Below are positions 27,025 through 35,735 of a stretch of DNA of 46,460 bases, one piece after another (the stretch's first letter is position 1; each line of letters opens with the position of its first letter). Location: NCBI GenBank assembly GCA_947363565.1, contig CANAPP010000023.1:1-46460 (forward strand). The letters are read 5' to 3'. The notes beneath the pieces were generated by a model. It saw only the letters and a list, made by a program, of their open reading frames with translations. It was not told where the DNA came from and did no database searches. The translations under genes and the position numbers were made by a program. The DNA comes from an uncultured Lachnospiraceae bacterium (GTDB taxonomy: Bacteria > Bacillota > Clostridia > Lachnospirales > Lachnospiraceae).

Positions 27025-27111
27025 GTCAAATGTGCATCCAAATACAAGGTGAGCCCTTGAGGCGAGGGGAGGGAGCCTGAGCCATGCCCACCCGACTCAT
27101 TGCCGCGGGAA
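27025..27111 (+). repeat. Dispersed repeat, copy C (right of recombinase)
   Basis: Begins two bases after the recombinase stop: GTCAAATGTGCATCC, then about 44 extra bases (GGCGAGGGGAGGGAGCC inside), then CATGCCCACCCGACTCATTGCCGCGGGAA. Same ends and order as copies A and B. Confidence 0.55.
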
Positions 27112-27116
27112 GAAAA

Positions 27117-27156
27117 CAACAGAAATCCCATATTATGGGGATTTCTGTTGCTTTAT
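27117..27156 (+). terminator. Recombinase terminator
   Basis: CAACAGAAATCCC and GGGATTTCTGTTG pair perfectly (13 bp) around an 8-base loop, followed by CTTTAT. It is symmetrical enough to act in both directions. Confidence 0.75.
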
Positions 27157-27158
27157 CA

Positions 27159-27560
27159 GTTGTTGCAAAAAGGATGACCCAGTGGGGCTCCAAATCCCTG
27201 GGCGACCAGGGCTACACCCCCATCCAGATCCTCCGCTACTATTACGGGGACAACATGTACATCAACACCGCCGAAGCCATCTCCGGAATTCCCGCGTCCT
27301 GGCCCGGCTACAACTTAACCCAGGGCTCTACCGGAAGCAAGGTGCGGCAGATGCAGGAACAGCTTGCCGTCATCTCCGGCGCCTACCCCGCCATTCCCAA
27401 AATCGCTGCCGACGGCATCTTCGGCCCTGCCACCGCAGCCGCAGTGAAAAAATTCCAGTCCGTATTCGGGCTGCCCGCGACCGGAATCGTGGATTACCCT
27501 ACTTGGTATAAGATATCGGAAATCTACGTGGGCGTCTCAAGGATTGCGGAGCTGACCTGA
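27159..27560 (+). pseudogene. Truncated SpoIID-like / peptidoglycan-binding protein
   Basis: About 130 codons with clear protein character but no own start. The beginning (KRMTQWGSKSLGDQGYTPIQILRYYY) resembles the C-terminal end of SpoIID/LytB domains, and is followed by a PG_binding_1 domain (LTQGSTGSKVRQMQEQL, DGIFGPATAAAVKKFQ, GLPATGIVDYPTWYKI). Upstream in-frame codons back to an ATG at 27084 run through the terminator hairpin and repeat C and cannot be native. The 5' part of the gene is missing, not interrupted nearby. If expressed at all it would be a secretion-less wall-binding stub. Confidence 0.75.
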
Positions 27561-27628
27561 TACCGTCTCCACTGTTCCCGAAAGCAGGTGGTACGCTGAA
27601 GGTTCCAAAAGGTTTGCCGATAAGTGCA

Positions 27629-27650
27629 GGGCATGGCAGCCGCCATGCCC
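27629..27650. terminator. Hairpin between the wall-protein stub and jetC
   Basis: GGGCATGGC - AGCC - GCCATGCCC, a perfect nine-base-pair stem, with a further GGGCATG copy nearby at 27654-27660. No T-run, so it may be only a weak terminator between the convergent genes. Confidence 0.45.
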
Positions 27651-27660
27651 TAAACATGCC

Positions 27661-30600
27661 CTAAAATACCAGTTCCTGCTGCTCGATCACTTCAATCTGC
27701 GACACTACCATCGTATCCGGCTCGTCGCCCCGCATATGCTCCGCCCGCAGATACTGCATGCCGCCCCTTAGGCTTGCCGCGATCAGGTTCAGCACATAGA
27801 TATTGTCAAACCGGTTGTAGATAGATTCGCCGCCGAGGCCGGTCAGGCAGATCATCTGCGTGTTGGTCTTCTCCGCCACATCCATGAGCGGCTTAAGAAG
27901 GTGGGAAGCGTTAGTCTGGGCAAATGGATTGTCCATGATCAGAACTTTCCCCTCGTTCCTGTCCGCGAAGATGTCCGTATCGTCCTTCCTCATATAATAG
28001 AGCAGGCTTGACAGGATGACAAACGCCGACAGAAAGCCCTCGCCGCCGGAGTTTCTCGCCACCTCCGCCCAGGTAATGGGATATTCCCGCTGCTCCTCAA
28101 TCTTGTAGAGCCGTATCTGCACATTTCCGATGCCGATGACCGTATCGTACAGATTCTTTGTGGTAATCTGGATGCCGAAATATTCCTGGGCATTCTCGTT
28201 CTGCTCAAACAGCTCCAGGCCCTTCTGGGTCACCTTGTCAATCAGATCCTGGAGACGGATACGGTAGAGATTTTCATTCTCTTCCCACTCCGGAAGCAGA
28301 ATTTTTAACATCTTCACCGGACGATTCCGGATGGTTATGGTCGAATTGCAGTCAATCTTCCCCAGGTTCCGGTGGACCTCCTTTACATAATCCTCGAAAA
28401 GTCCCGCGATATTATTCTTCTCCTGTTCTACCAGAGACACATCTACCTTGAGCTTTTCCATCAGGCTGTCATAGGACTGTATGGTCGTAGAAAGCTGCAG
28501 GAGTACCTGGGATGCATCGTCGGTAAGCTCTAGCATAGCCTCCAATGGCTTCTTATAAAAATCCTCCTGAAAATCTTCAAGCCGCACGATACGATTGAGT
28601 ACATGGGTAAGGCGCTCCTTCTCCTCCTGGCGCCTTCCCATGCTCTGGTTGTAGTCCCTGATAAGGATCCCTTTGAATTCCCGCAGCTTCCGTCCGTCCA
28701 TAGCTGCAAAATCCTGCTCCCACTCCACTTCCTCTGCTATCTTAAACACACTGTACTCTGACAGCGCGGTCAAATTTTCGTCATAATTTTTCAGGCGCTC
28801 TTTAAGTCTCTCCCCCTGGCGGTGAAGCTCTTCCCTTTCATAAGCCAGCTTGTTTTTCCGGGCCGCGAAATTAAGATTCTGGATCTTATCCTCAGGAAGG
28901 GGCGTATCCTGCCCGCATTCCTTAAGCATCTCCTTTTTACGGTCGTCCTTTCTCTGGAGCGTCAGGGCGATCTTTTTATCCTCCTCATTCCACAGCCGCT
29001 GCTTTAGCTCAATCATATCCTGGCGCTCCTTTAACATGCTCTCCTGATGCTTTTCCTCCTTGCGGCTGTATCTTATGCCTTCCCATTCATCCGCCTTAAG
29101 GCCGTATTTTTCCTTAAGGCGCACAAGCTCATCGGATATATTCTGGCAGCGCCTTGCGGCTCTTTGCTCCTGATCTTCCAGCTCCTTTAACTCCTGGGAC
29201 ATGCTCGTGGTGATGGCAGCGTAGCGCGCCTCGATCTCCCGGACATCCGAAGCGTCCATATCCAGCACCGTTGCGTCCGCGTCATGGCCATCTGCCGTCT
29301 CCTCTTTGTGTTCTCCGCCTTCTTTCAGGAAACCCGCCCATATATCTATGTTTCCGGCTTTGAGGATGTCTGGCTTAACCGCATCTTTGGGGAGGCTCTG
29401 GTAGCGCTCGTACCTGCGGATATTTTCCCGGAGCTTTTCCTGCTCTCTGATCAGGCTGTCCTTCCTGGCCTCCTTCGTCCTCTGCTCATCTAAGAGCCTT
29501 TGTTCCCTGCTTCTTGACAGCTTCTGGCGTTCCTCAAGCTTTTCCTTCTCCCGGCGGCACCTGAAAAGCTCTCTCCTGCTGGTCTCGTAGGCTTCATAAT
29601 CCTGGTAAAGTCTCTGAAAGTCTTCCAGCCTCCGCTTCTGGCGCTCGATCTCTTTTTCCGCCCGGCGGATATCCTGCTCCCGCTTCTCGGTTTCTTCCCG
29701 AAGCTTTGAAAGATTACCGGCGGTCTTTCTGAGACTTTCTTCCAGCGCACCGATCTCTGCTTTAAGCTTCTCTATCGTATTCCCATTCTGTTCCCAGCTA
29801 AGCTTGTCCACCCGCTGATTTTTCAGCTGCTCCTGCCGCTCAAAATATTCTTTATACTCTGTCCGGCGGACGGCGAGCACTTCCTGTTTCTTCTGGATCT
29901 GGCGCTCCTTCTCCTCCACGAGGAGCTTTAACTTCTCCTCATTTAACAGATTTTCGTTGAACAGCACATAAAAGCTTACGCTGGAGAACATCTGGACACC
30001 GCCGCCGTCTGACTCTCTTTCCTCTTCTAACATCTCCCTTAAGACAATGGGGATCGGGGTGGAGGTATAAAGCTCCTTTCCGCTCCCGGACAGCTTTAAA
30101 AGCTCCTGCTCCGACAAGATCAGGGCATAGGGAAGAAACGGGTTGTTCCTTACCAGCTTCTGGTTTTTTTCCTCGGAATAACCGTTTTTCCGAAGCCACT
30201 CCATACCGTACACCACATGGATGCCGAGATTTTCAAAGCCGGTCTTAAGCTCCTCGTTAAGCTCCAGCACCTTCCCCTGGGTCAGCCGCTGATATTCCTT
30301 CTGGAGGGCGTCTTCTTCTTTCTCAAGATTCCTCCGGATGCTGTCGATCTCGATGAGCTTTCTCTCCGATACACGGAGGATCTCCTCCCGCTCAAAAAGC
30401 AGGGCATCCTCAAGGTTCAGATACCGAAGGATCACCCGGCGGCCTTCAAGCTCTTTTTCATAGTCTTCCCGAAGCTTTTGCTGCCCCAAAAGCTCGGCGC
30501 CCTTTTTGATCTTTTCTGTGCGCATATCCTCGAGACTACGCTCCATGCTCTTTCTCTTCTCCCGGTCCTGCTCCTGCTGCCTTCTCATACTAAGCCGCCT

Positions 30601-32184
30601 TCGGCTCTCCTCATTAAGCTCCTTTTCGTAAGCAGCCCGTTTAATATCCATAAGCCCCGGCTCGTACTCCCCGAGGATATTGCGTGCCAGCTCCTCTTCG
30701 TAGCGCTGGTTATAATCCTCCTCCCGCTCATCGTAAGCTTCCGTCCTGCTCTTTAGCGCGCCCTCTCTCGATGCATTCTCATAAAGCTCCTGGGAAAGGT
30801 CGGCAAGCTTCACCCGTTCGCGGATAAGCTCCTCTAAGATCTCGCGGCAGTCTTTGTCATTCTGCGCGCACTTTTCCCTGTTCATCCCCATCAGCGCCTC
30901 ATACCAGCGCCGCAGGGTATACCCGAGATACTTCCGCTCAGGCTCCAGGTCTTCCCCCTTTTTTCTCACCACTTTAAGCCTCTGGCGGACAAGCTCAAGC
31001 TCGCCCTCCTCTTCCTTAAAGGTCTTTTCCTGTTTCGCGCACTGAAGGAGACTGAGTGTCTTCCCTATCCGCTCCGCCTCATGCAGAAGCCCCTCCTTCT
31101 CACTATCAAGCATATCCCGGTTGCTGATGTGGAACCGGCATGCTTGATCAAGCTTGTGGATCTCGCTTGAGAGCCTCTCGTACTCCACCCGCTCCATCTG
31201 CCCCGAGATGTCATCTTCCTTCTCCTTCGTCTGTTCAAGTTCCTTCCCGGCCATGCCGTGAAGCTTGTTTAGCTGCGCGATAAAGCAGGCCACACGATTC
31301 TCCTGCGCCCGTTTTTCTTCCTCTGCTTTCTGGTATTCCTGCGCCTTCTCCTGTATCCTGACCGCTTCTTCCTTGAACTTCTGGATGGTATCATACCGCT
31401 TGATGCTGGATTTATTCTCCTTATACTGACCCACATATTTTTCCAGTGTATCCTGGAATTCCTTCATACGGTTCTTTTCTTTGTTCAGCTTGCTCTCCAC
31501 CGCGTCAAGGAACCATTTCTCTACAAGCCCCTTTTCGTCCCGGCAGTCAGAAAAAAGCTCGGACAGGCCGGACTCTTTAAGATTCACCTTCTTGATGATC
31601 GTCTCCCATTCCTTGTAGTGGATCTGGTACTCCATCAATTTATCAAAATACTGCCTGGACTGAGCCGCATTGGTCATGTCGTAGCAGAAAAACTTCTTCG
31701 TGCGGTCTTTTTTATACCCCTCAAAAAGCTGCCTGCAATCGGCAAAGTTTTTCAGGGTCATCTCTTTTTTCTCTTTTTTTACCACTGGCAGGTGATGGAT
31801 GTCCTGTTCGCAGGGACCGCTGTATTCACAGATCAGGTTCACTATTTCCAGATTCTCATTATTCCCCTCCGCAGTATCCTGGCTCCTTCTCACCATCATC
31901 CCGGTGAGCACATATCCCGCCTGTCCGTCAAGAGCCCATTCTACCAGGATAAACGATGGTTTATTGGTGGTAAAATAACTCTCAAAGGGCCGGTCCTTCG
32001 TATCCCGGTATCTCTTGTGCACGAAAGGCGCCGTCATCATCTGCACCAATACAGACTTTCCCCCGCCATTCCTTAAAGACAGCAGCGTACTCTCCCCATT
32101 CATATGAAAACATTCATCGCTGATGCGGATCGCATTATTGTTATAGCCGATATTAATAAGACGCACTGTCTGTATCTTACTCAT
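27661..32184 (-). CDS. jetC: Wadjet SMC-like ATPase JetC
   Basis: Giant SMC/MukB-like ATPase of 1507 residues, the motor of the Wadjet complex, which extrudes DNA loops and senses small circular DNA. The N-terminal Walker A is SLRNGGGKS (36-44). About 1000 residues of charged coiled coil with a hinge-like, non-coil middle (about 610-760) follow. The C-terminal ABC signature is NSGGEGF (1378-1384) and Walker B is KVLIMDNPF with D1418; the usual catalytic Glu position is N1419. The tail (TGLGGESIYNRFDNIYVLNL) matches relatives I recall from clostridial Wadjet loci. Overlaps jetB by eight bases; GGGGGTGACGG precedes the ATG. Confidence 0.88.
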   Translation of the reverse strand: MSKIQTVRLINIGYNNNAIRISDECFHMNGESTLLSLRNGGGKSVLVQMMTAPFVHKRYRDTKDRPFESYFTTNKPSFILVEWALDGQAGYVLTGMMVRRSQDTAEGNNENLEIVNLICEYSGPCEQDIHHLPVVKKEKKEMTLKNFADCRQLFEGYKKDRTKKFFCYDMTNAAQSRQYFDKLMEYQIHYKEWETIIKKVNLKESGLSELFSDCRDEKGLVEKWFLDAVESKLNKEKNRMKEFQDTLEKYVGQYKENKSSIKRYDTIQKFKEEAVRIQEKAQEYQKAEEEKRAQENRVACFIAQLNKLHGMAGKELEQTKEKEDDISGQMERVEYERLSSEIHKLDQACRFHISNRDMLDSEKEGLLHEAERIGKTLSLLQCAKQEKTFKEEEGELELVRQRLKVVRKKGEDLEPERKYLGYTLRRWYEALMGMNREKCAQNDKDCREILEELIRERVKLADLSQELYENASREGALKSRTEAYDEREEDYNQRYEEELARNILGEYEPGLMDIKRAAYEKELNEESRRRLSMRRQQEQDREKRKSMERSLEDMRTEKIKKGAELLGQQKLREDYEKELEGRRVILRYLNLEDALLFEREEILRVSERKLIEIDSIRRNLEKEEDALQKEYQRLTQGKVLELNEELKTGFENLGIHVVYGMEWLRKNGYSEEKNQKLVRNNPFLPYALILSEQELLKLSGSGKELYTSTPIPIVLREMLEEERESDGGGVQMFSSVSFYVLFNENLLNEEKLKLLVEEKERQIQKKQEVLAVRRTEYKEYFERQEQLKNQRVDKLSWEQNGNTIEKLKAEIGALEESLRKTAGNLSKLREETEKREQDIRRAEKEIERQKRRLEDFQRLYQDYEAYETSRRELFRCRREKEKLEERQKLSRSREQRLLDEQRTKEARKDSLIREQEKLRENIRRYERYQSLPKDAVKPDILKAGNIDIWAGFLKEGGEHKEETADGHDADATVLDMDASDVREIEARYAAITTSMSQELKELEDQEQRAARRCQNISDELVRLKEKYGLKADEWEGIRYSRKEEKHQESMLKERQDMIELKQRLWNEEDKKIALTLQRKDDRKKEMLKECGQDTPLPEDKIQNLNFAARKNKLAYEREELHRQGERLKERLKNYDENLTALSEYSVFKIAEEVEWEQDFAAMDGRKLREFKGILIRDYNQSMGRRQEEKERLTHVLNRIVRLEDFQEDFYKKPLEAMLELTDDASQVLLQLSTTIQSYDSLMEKLKVDVSLVEQEKNNIAGLFEDYVKEVHRNLGKIDCNSTITIRNRPVKMLKILLPEWEENENLYRIRLQDLIDKVTQKGLELFEQNENAQEYFGIQITTKNLYDTVIGIGNVQIRLYKIEEQREYPITWAEVARNSGGEGFLSAFVILSSLLYYMRKDDTDIFADRNEGKVLIMDNPFAQTNASHLLKPLMDVAEKTNTQMICLTGLGGESIYNRFDNIYVLNLIAASLRGGMQYLRAEHMRGDEPDTMVVSQIEVIEQQELVF

Positions 32185-32893
32185 TTTCCGTCACCCCCAA
32201 TACCCGCAGCACTCTCTGGTAATTGTTCTGGTTCAGCAGATTCCAGTCCATAAAGCTGTCAAGCTTCTTCGTCGTCTTGATCATCTCATCCTGTTCCACA
32301 TACTCAATAAGCCCCTGCTTTTGCAGGAACAAAAGAATGTGATGCAGGAATCCTTCCTTCGTCGTCTTGGCGCGGGAGCCCTTCTCGTCCGACTTAAGCG
32401 CCTCGTACGCTTCATACATGTTGGAAAATGCAATCCCGGCCTGCTCCTCTTCCTCTTCGCCCAAATTCTGTGCACCCTCCTTTAGATGGCCGGACACAAG
32501 ATTCTGCAGCTCTCCTACCCGGATATATTCTCTCGCCTTACTGCTGCTTCCCTGTCCGTCAAAAAACTCCACCAAAAGCGTCAGGATCACAAACTGGGAG
32601 AGATAATAATCCTTGTCTGTAGCTCCTGACCTGCAAAGAACAGATTTTAGCTGCGCTTTTGAAAATCCAAGAAAATTATTCTCCTCCTTAGGGATCAGGT
32701 AGATGACATTGCCATACCGCTCGATCGTACTTCCCGCAATCTCCCCCTGTGATTTCACCAAATTCTGAACCTCTTCCTCCTCCGTGTACGCCTTATAAAG
32801 GAGCATCTCTTCCTCCTCCCGAAGCTCGTGGTTTTCCAGGAGATAATAAAAGATCTCCTGGCTTGCCTTTATATCATCCAATTCGTAAGCCAT
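32177..32893 (-). CDS. jetB: Wadjet accessory subunit JetB (DUF6063-type)
   Basis: 238 residues, mainly helical with Glu-rich stretches (ENHELREEEEMLL, LGEEEEEQAG). In Wadjet/MksBEF systems the gene between the kleisin-like and SMC-like genes encodes the KITE/MukE-like winged-helix partner. The length and the C-terminal LHHILLFLQKQGLIEYV winged-helix-like segment agree. I match it to DUF6063-type proteins from clostridial Wadjet loci by memory. Five bases after the jetA stop and overlapping jetC: one translation-coupled operon. Confidence 0.78.
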   Translation of the reverse strand: MAYELDDIKASQEIFYYLLENHELREEEEMLLYKAYTEEEEVQNLVKSQGEIAGSTIERYGNVIYLIPKEENNFLGFSKAQLKSVLCRSGATDKDYYLSQFVILTLLVEFFDGQGSSSKAREYIRVGELQNLVSGHLKEGAQNLGEEEEEQAGIAFSNMYEAYEALKSDEKGSRAKTTKEGFLHHILLFLQKQGLIEYVEQDEMIKTTKKLDSFMDWNLLNQNNYQRVLRVLGVTENE

Positions 32894-32898
32894 AAGCC

Positions 32899-34518
32899 CT
32901 ATTCCTTTCGCTCTATCCGTATCGATACATTTGAACAGCGGATGCTCTTCCTTACCCCGTCCTCAGTTAATATACCGTCAAATGATACGGTGCTCCCATC
33001 CTCGATACGGTTAACCTCTATCCTCTTGATATCGCTGTTCTCCGGGTACTCCTCCACCAGGTAAAGCAGCATCTCATTGAGCTGGAACTCTCCCCGTCTG
33101 TCCTGGATATATTCACTCCGTTCTTTTTTGAGGGCATCGATATCAATCTCCCGGTTTTTTAAAAGTTCCACCATGATCTCCTTAAATATCTCTGCATTAG
33201 GGATGAGCTGCTCCTTTTCCTCCCCCGCCCGGTCAAGCCGCATGCCAAGCTCCTTAAGCGTAAGCTCTCCCCTGCCCTTGGTCTCCCTTAATAGAAAGCC
33301 GAGGCTGGTCTCATACCGCTTAAGCTTCCTTTTCTGGCGTCTCTCCTGCTCAATCTGCCATCCTTCTTCATCAAAATCAAGAGCCTCCTGGGTATCCTCC
33401 TCACGCTTCTTCCTCACAGGACGCTGGAGCTGGAAGGCTTTATTCAGGTTGTACGTCTTGTCCGCCTCCCGCCCAAAAAGCGGTCTGAGGAAATAATCCA
33501 GATTCTCAAGGGCCTTTGGATTTTCCAAAACCTTGTCATAAAGCTCCGCCCGCAAAGAAAACCGCTTGATAAAAGACATCTGGATCAGCTCCTCAAGCTC
33601 CTTTGTATATAAAGCTTTCAAGTCAAAATGACTCCCCAGTATCTTCTGATGCTCATCAATGGTGCGGTTTAAATAGCCTTCAATCTCCCGCAGATAATTA
33701 AGCTTTTCCTCGTCCTTTGCACTCAGCCTCTTTACGTCGATATTCTCCTGCTCAAGCTCTTTTACACGGCTCTTTACCCGGTCTCTGTAATTCTGGAATT
33801 TTTCTTTCGTCTCCTCGATCGTCAAGAGATTTTCTTTCAGGATATCCCCATAGTCCTTTACCGAATAATTCAGGGCATTGCGCCGGATCTTTCCCATAGC
33901 CTCCTGAATCTTCTGAAGCTGGATGCGCAGCAGATTGAACACATTTTTAATCTCATCCACTGCTTTGTCATAGCTTTGCTTCTCCAGATGCATCTGGAAG
34001 ATCATCTCGTGGATGGTCAGCTTCATATTATTCTCAATCTCAAGAGTTGCCAACATCAAGTTATACCCGTCGTCGGTCAGATAATAGGACGTCCGCTTAA
34101 GCTCCCTGTCTATGTATACGATCCGATTGGCAACATAACTGATATGCATACTCTGGTATCCGTTCTTTCCAAAATCAAACCCGTCAAAATGCATGACTTT
34201 GCCTTCATTTGACAGCACCACATTTACAATAAAATCTCCCAGCTTTCTGCAGTCGTCATAGGTCATATCCTTCCGGAAATACTGCATATTGATGGTATCA
34301 ATATAAGCTCCGATATCATCCATCACACAGTTTTCCTCCTTCAAGGACTGCTCCATAATATAGAGCATCACCGCAAAGATCACATTGAGCTGCTCATCAA
34401 GCCTCTGAAAGCCGTACTGCTTCCAAATCGTCTTCTGGGCACTGTTTTGTATGATCAGTGCATAAAGACCTACATTCTTCATCCTTCTGGGAAAATGTTT
34501 CAAAAATTCATACTGCAT
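32899..34518 (-). CDS. jetA: Wadjet kleisin-like subunit JetA (DUF5716-type)
   Basis: 539 residues, cytosolic, rich in helices. The N-terminal winged-helix-like part (FKHFPRR-type MQYEFLKHFPRRM start, then YIMEQSLKEENC) is followed by long coiled coil (about 150-310) and a C-terminal charged region (EEDTQEALDFDEEGW). It agrees with the JetA family formerly called DUF5716, which acts as the kleisin bridging the SMC heads. Spacing of 23 bases from jetD and five from jetB supports one complex. The kleisin role is from family knowledge and context. Confidence 0.8.
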   Translation of the reverse strand: MQYEFLKHFPRRMKNVGLYALIIQNSAQKTIWKQYGFQRLDEQLNVIFAVMLYIMEQSLKEENCVMDDIGAYIDTINMQYFRKDMTYDDCRKLGDFIVNVVLSNEGKVMHFDGFDFGKNGYQSMHISYVANRIVYIDRELKRTSYYLTDDGYNLMLATLEIENNMKLTIHEMIFQMHLEKQSYDKAVDEIKNVFNLLRIQLQKIQEAMGKIRRNALNYSVKDYGDILKENLLTIEETKEKFQNYRDRVKSRVKELEQENIDVKRLSAKDEEKLNYLREIEGYLNRTIDEHQKILGSHFDLKALYTKELEELIQMSFIKRFSLRAELYDKVLENPKALENLDYFLRPLFGREADKTYNLNKAFQLQRPVRKKREEDTQEALDFDEEGWQIEQERRQKRKLKRYETSLGFLLRETKGRGELTLKELGMRLDRAGEEKEQLIPNAEIFKEIMVELLKNREIDIDALKKERSEYIQDRRGEFQLNEMLLYLVEEYPENSDIKRIEVNRIEDGSTVSFDGILTEDGVRKSIRCSNVSIRIERKE

Positions 34519-34541
34519 CTTTTTTCTTTTTCCTCAACAAA

Positions 34542-35534
34542 TCACCGGTAAAAATCCGATATATTCAGAATCTCCTGCGGGATATACCTTCCGCTCTCCA
34601 GCACTTTTCGCATCCGTTCTGCAAACTCCCCGGGAAAATGCCGGAAAAATTCACCGCTTATCTTTCGGTTCTGCTGCTCCTTCGTCTCCGGCAGGCTGTC
34701 TGTCCCTTTATCCTCCGCCTTCTCCAGCATCCGCTCATACGCCCGGATAAAGGGCACGATCTCCCACCTCTCTTTAAACAGGTCTGCCAGATGTTCATAG
34801 ATTCCAATCCCCTCATAATCCAGATCCCCGAAATAATAGATCCCATTCTCCCCGTCCGTCATATAAGGCTCCACACAGATATCGAAATCCCCGAACCGCT
34901 TAAGGATCCCCTTCCCCGCGCCGTAGATCAGCGTTCCTGCGGGCATACCGAAGATATACTCATTTCCCTCGAGCAAGTATCTGCGCATGCTGTAAAAGGT
35001 ATCCTTATTCTCCAGGATCAACAGGTTCTGAGGCGTCTTTCTTGTGTGGGAATAGTAGGCTAACGGCTCGCTGGTCCCGTAGATATGAAGGAAATCCTCC
35101 GTGAGATTGCAGTGCTTTAGCACCGCCTTCCCCTGTTCCCGCGAAAGGAACTTCTCCCGTCCCCAGATCTCAAAGCTCCGTTCATTTACCGACACCGGAT
35201 AGTCAAGCTTTTCCCTGTCCTGCTTTAAGTAATCACTGAGCTTTATCACCCACGTCCGCTCCCGCCTGTAGCTTTCGGGATGCGCCAGATAATAATCCAC
35301 GGCGATCAGCGGATGCAGACGGTACTTGATCTCCTCCTCAAGCGCCTGGTAATCCTTCTTCGGCTCCAAAAGCCAGTACTCCCGGAAAAGCGCCGGCTTT
35401 TTCCCGTTAGTCTTTGATGCCTTCAACGGCTTGATCTTTCCCTTTTCCATCAGCCCTGTCACGTACTCATACTGCTCCCTGTAGGAAAGCTCTCCCTTAG
35501 CCAAAACTAACTGCTCCAAAGATATCCGCTTCAT
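34542..35534 (-). CDS. jetD: Wadjet nuclease subunit JetD
   Basis: 330-residue DNA-cleaving subunit related to the topoisomerase VI A-subunit Toprim fold. Toprim residues are present: E175 in LLILENKD, and D237/D239 with E241 in YYFGDLDYEG. An N-terminal winged-helix-like region (SLEQLVLAKGELSYREQYEYV) probably contacts DNA. In Wadjet complexes JetD cuts plasmid DNA once loop extrusion stalls on a closed circle. It is the first gene of the operon here (jetD-A-B-C) rather than the last as in jetABCD. GGGAAAGGAAC precedes the ATG. Confidence 0.85.
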   Translation of the reverse strand: MKRISLEQLVLAKGELSYREQYEYVTGLMEKGKIKPLKASKTNGKKPALFREYWLLEPKKDYQALEEEIKYRLHPLIAVDYYLAHPESYRRERTWVIKLSDYLKQDREKLDYPVSVNERSFEIWGREKFLSREQGKAVLKHCNLTEDFLHIYGTSEPLAYYSHTRKTPQNLLILENKDTFYSMRRYLLEGNEYIFGMPAGTLIYGAGKGILKRFGDFDICVEPYMTDGENGIYYFGDLDYEGIGIYEHLADLFKERWEIVPFIRAYERMLEKAEDKGTDSLPETKEQQNRKISGEFFRHFPGEFAERMRKVLESGRYIPQEILNISDFYR

Positions 35535-35735
35535 AAAAGTTCCTTTCCCTGCCAGAAATCATTCTCTGCCAGCATACTTATTGTAACACTTTCTGACATT
35601 TTTCTCCATAGTGAAATCTTAACCCGACTAAACTTACCAGTAAACTACCAGAATATGCATACATTTTTTTCATTTGGACAAAAATATCCGTAATTGGACG
35701 AATCCAAATGCCAAAATAAAAAGCGAGGTATCATC
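35535..35735. promoter_or_regulatory. Divergent promoter region jetD / small protein
   Basis: On the minus strand TACAAT (35580-35585) with a poor -35 (TGGAGA, 17 bases) may serve jetD. Near 35672-35712 lie two TTGGAC copies and an inverted ATTTGGA...TCCAAAT pair, which could be promoter parts or an operator for the plus-strand gene. No known site is recognised. Confidence 0.4.

Noticed and set aside
25545-35534. Idea that the serine recombinase carries the Wadjet operon as its cargo
   Set aside because: A truncated wall-protein stub and terminators lie between them, and no att-like repeat is seen beyond jetD; proximity alone is not enough.
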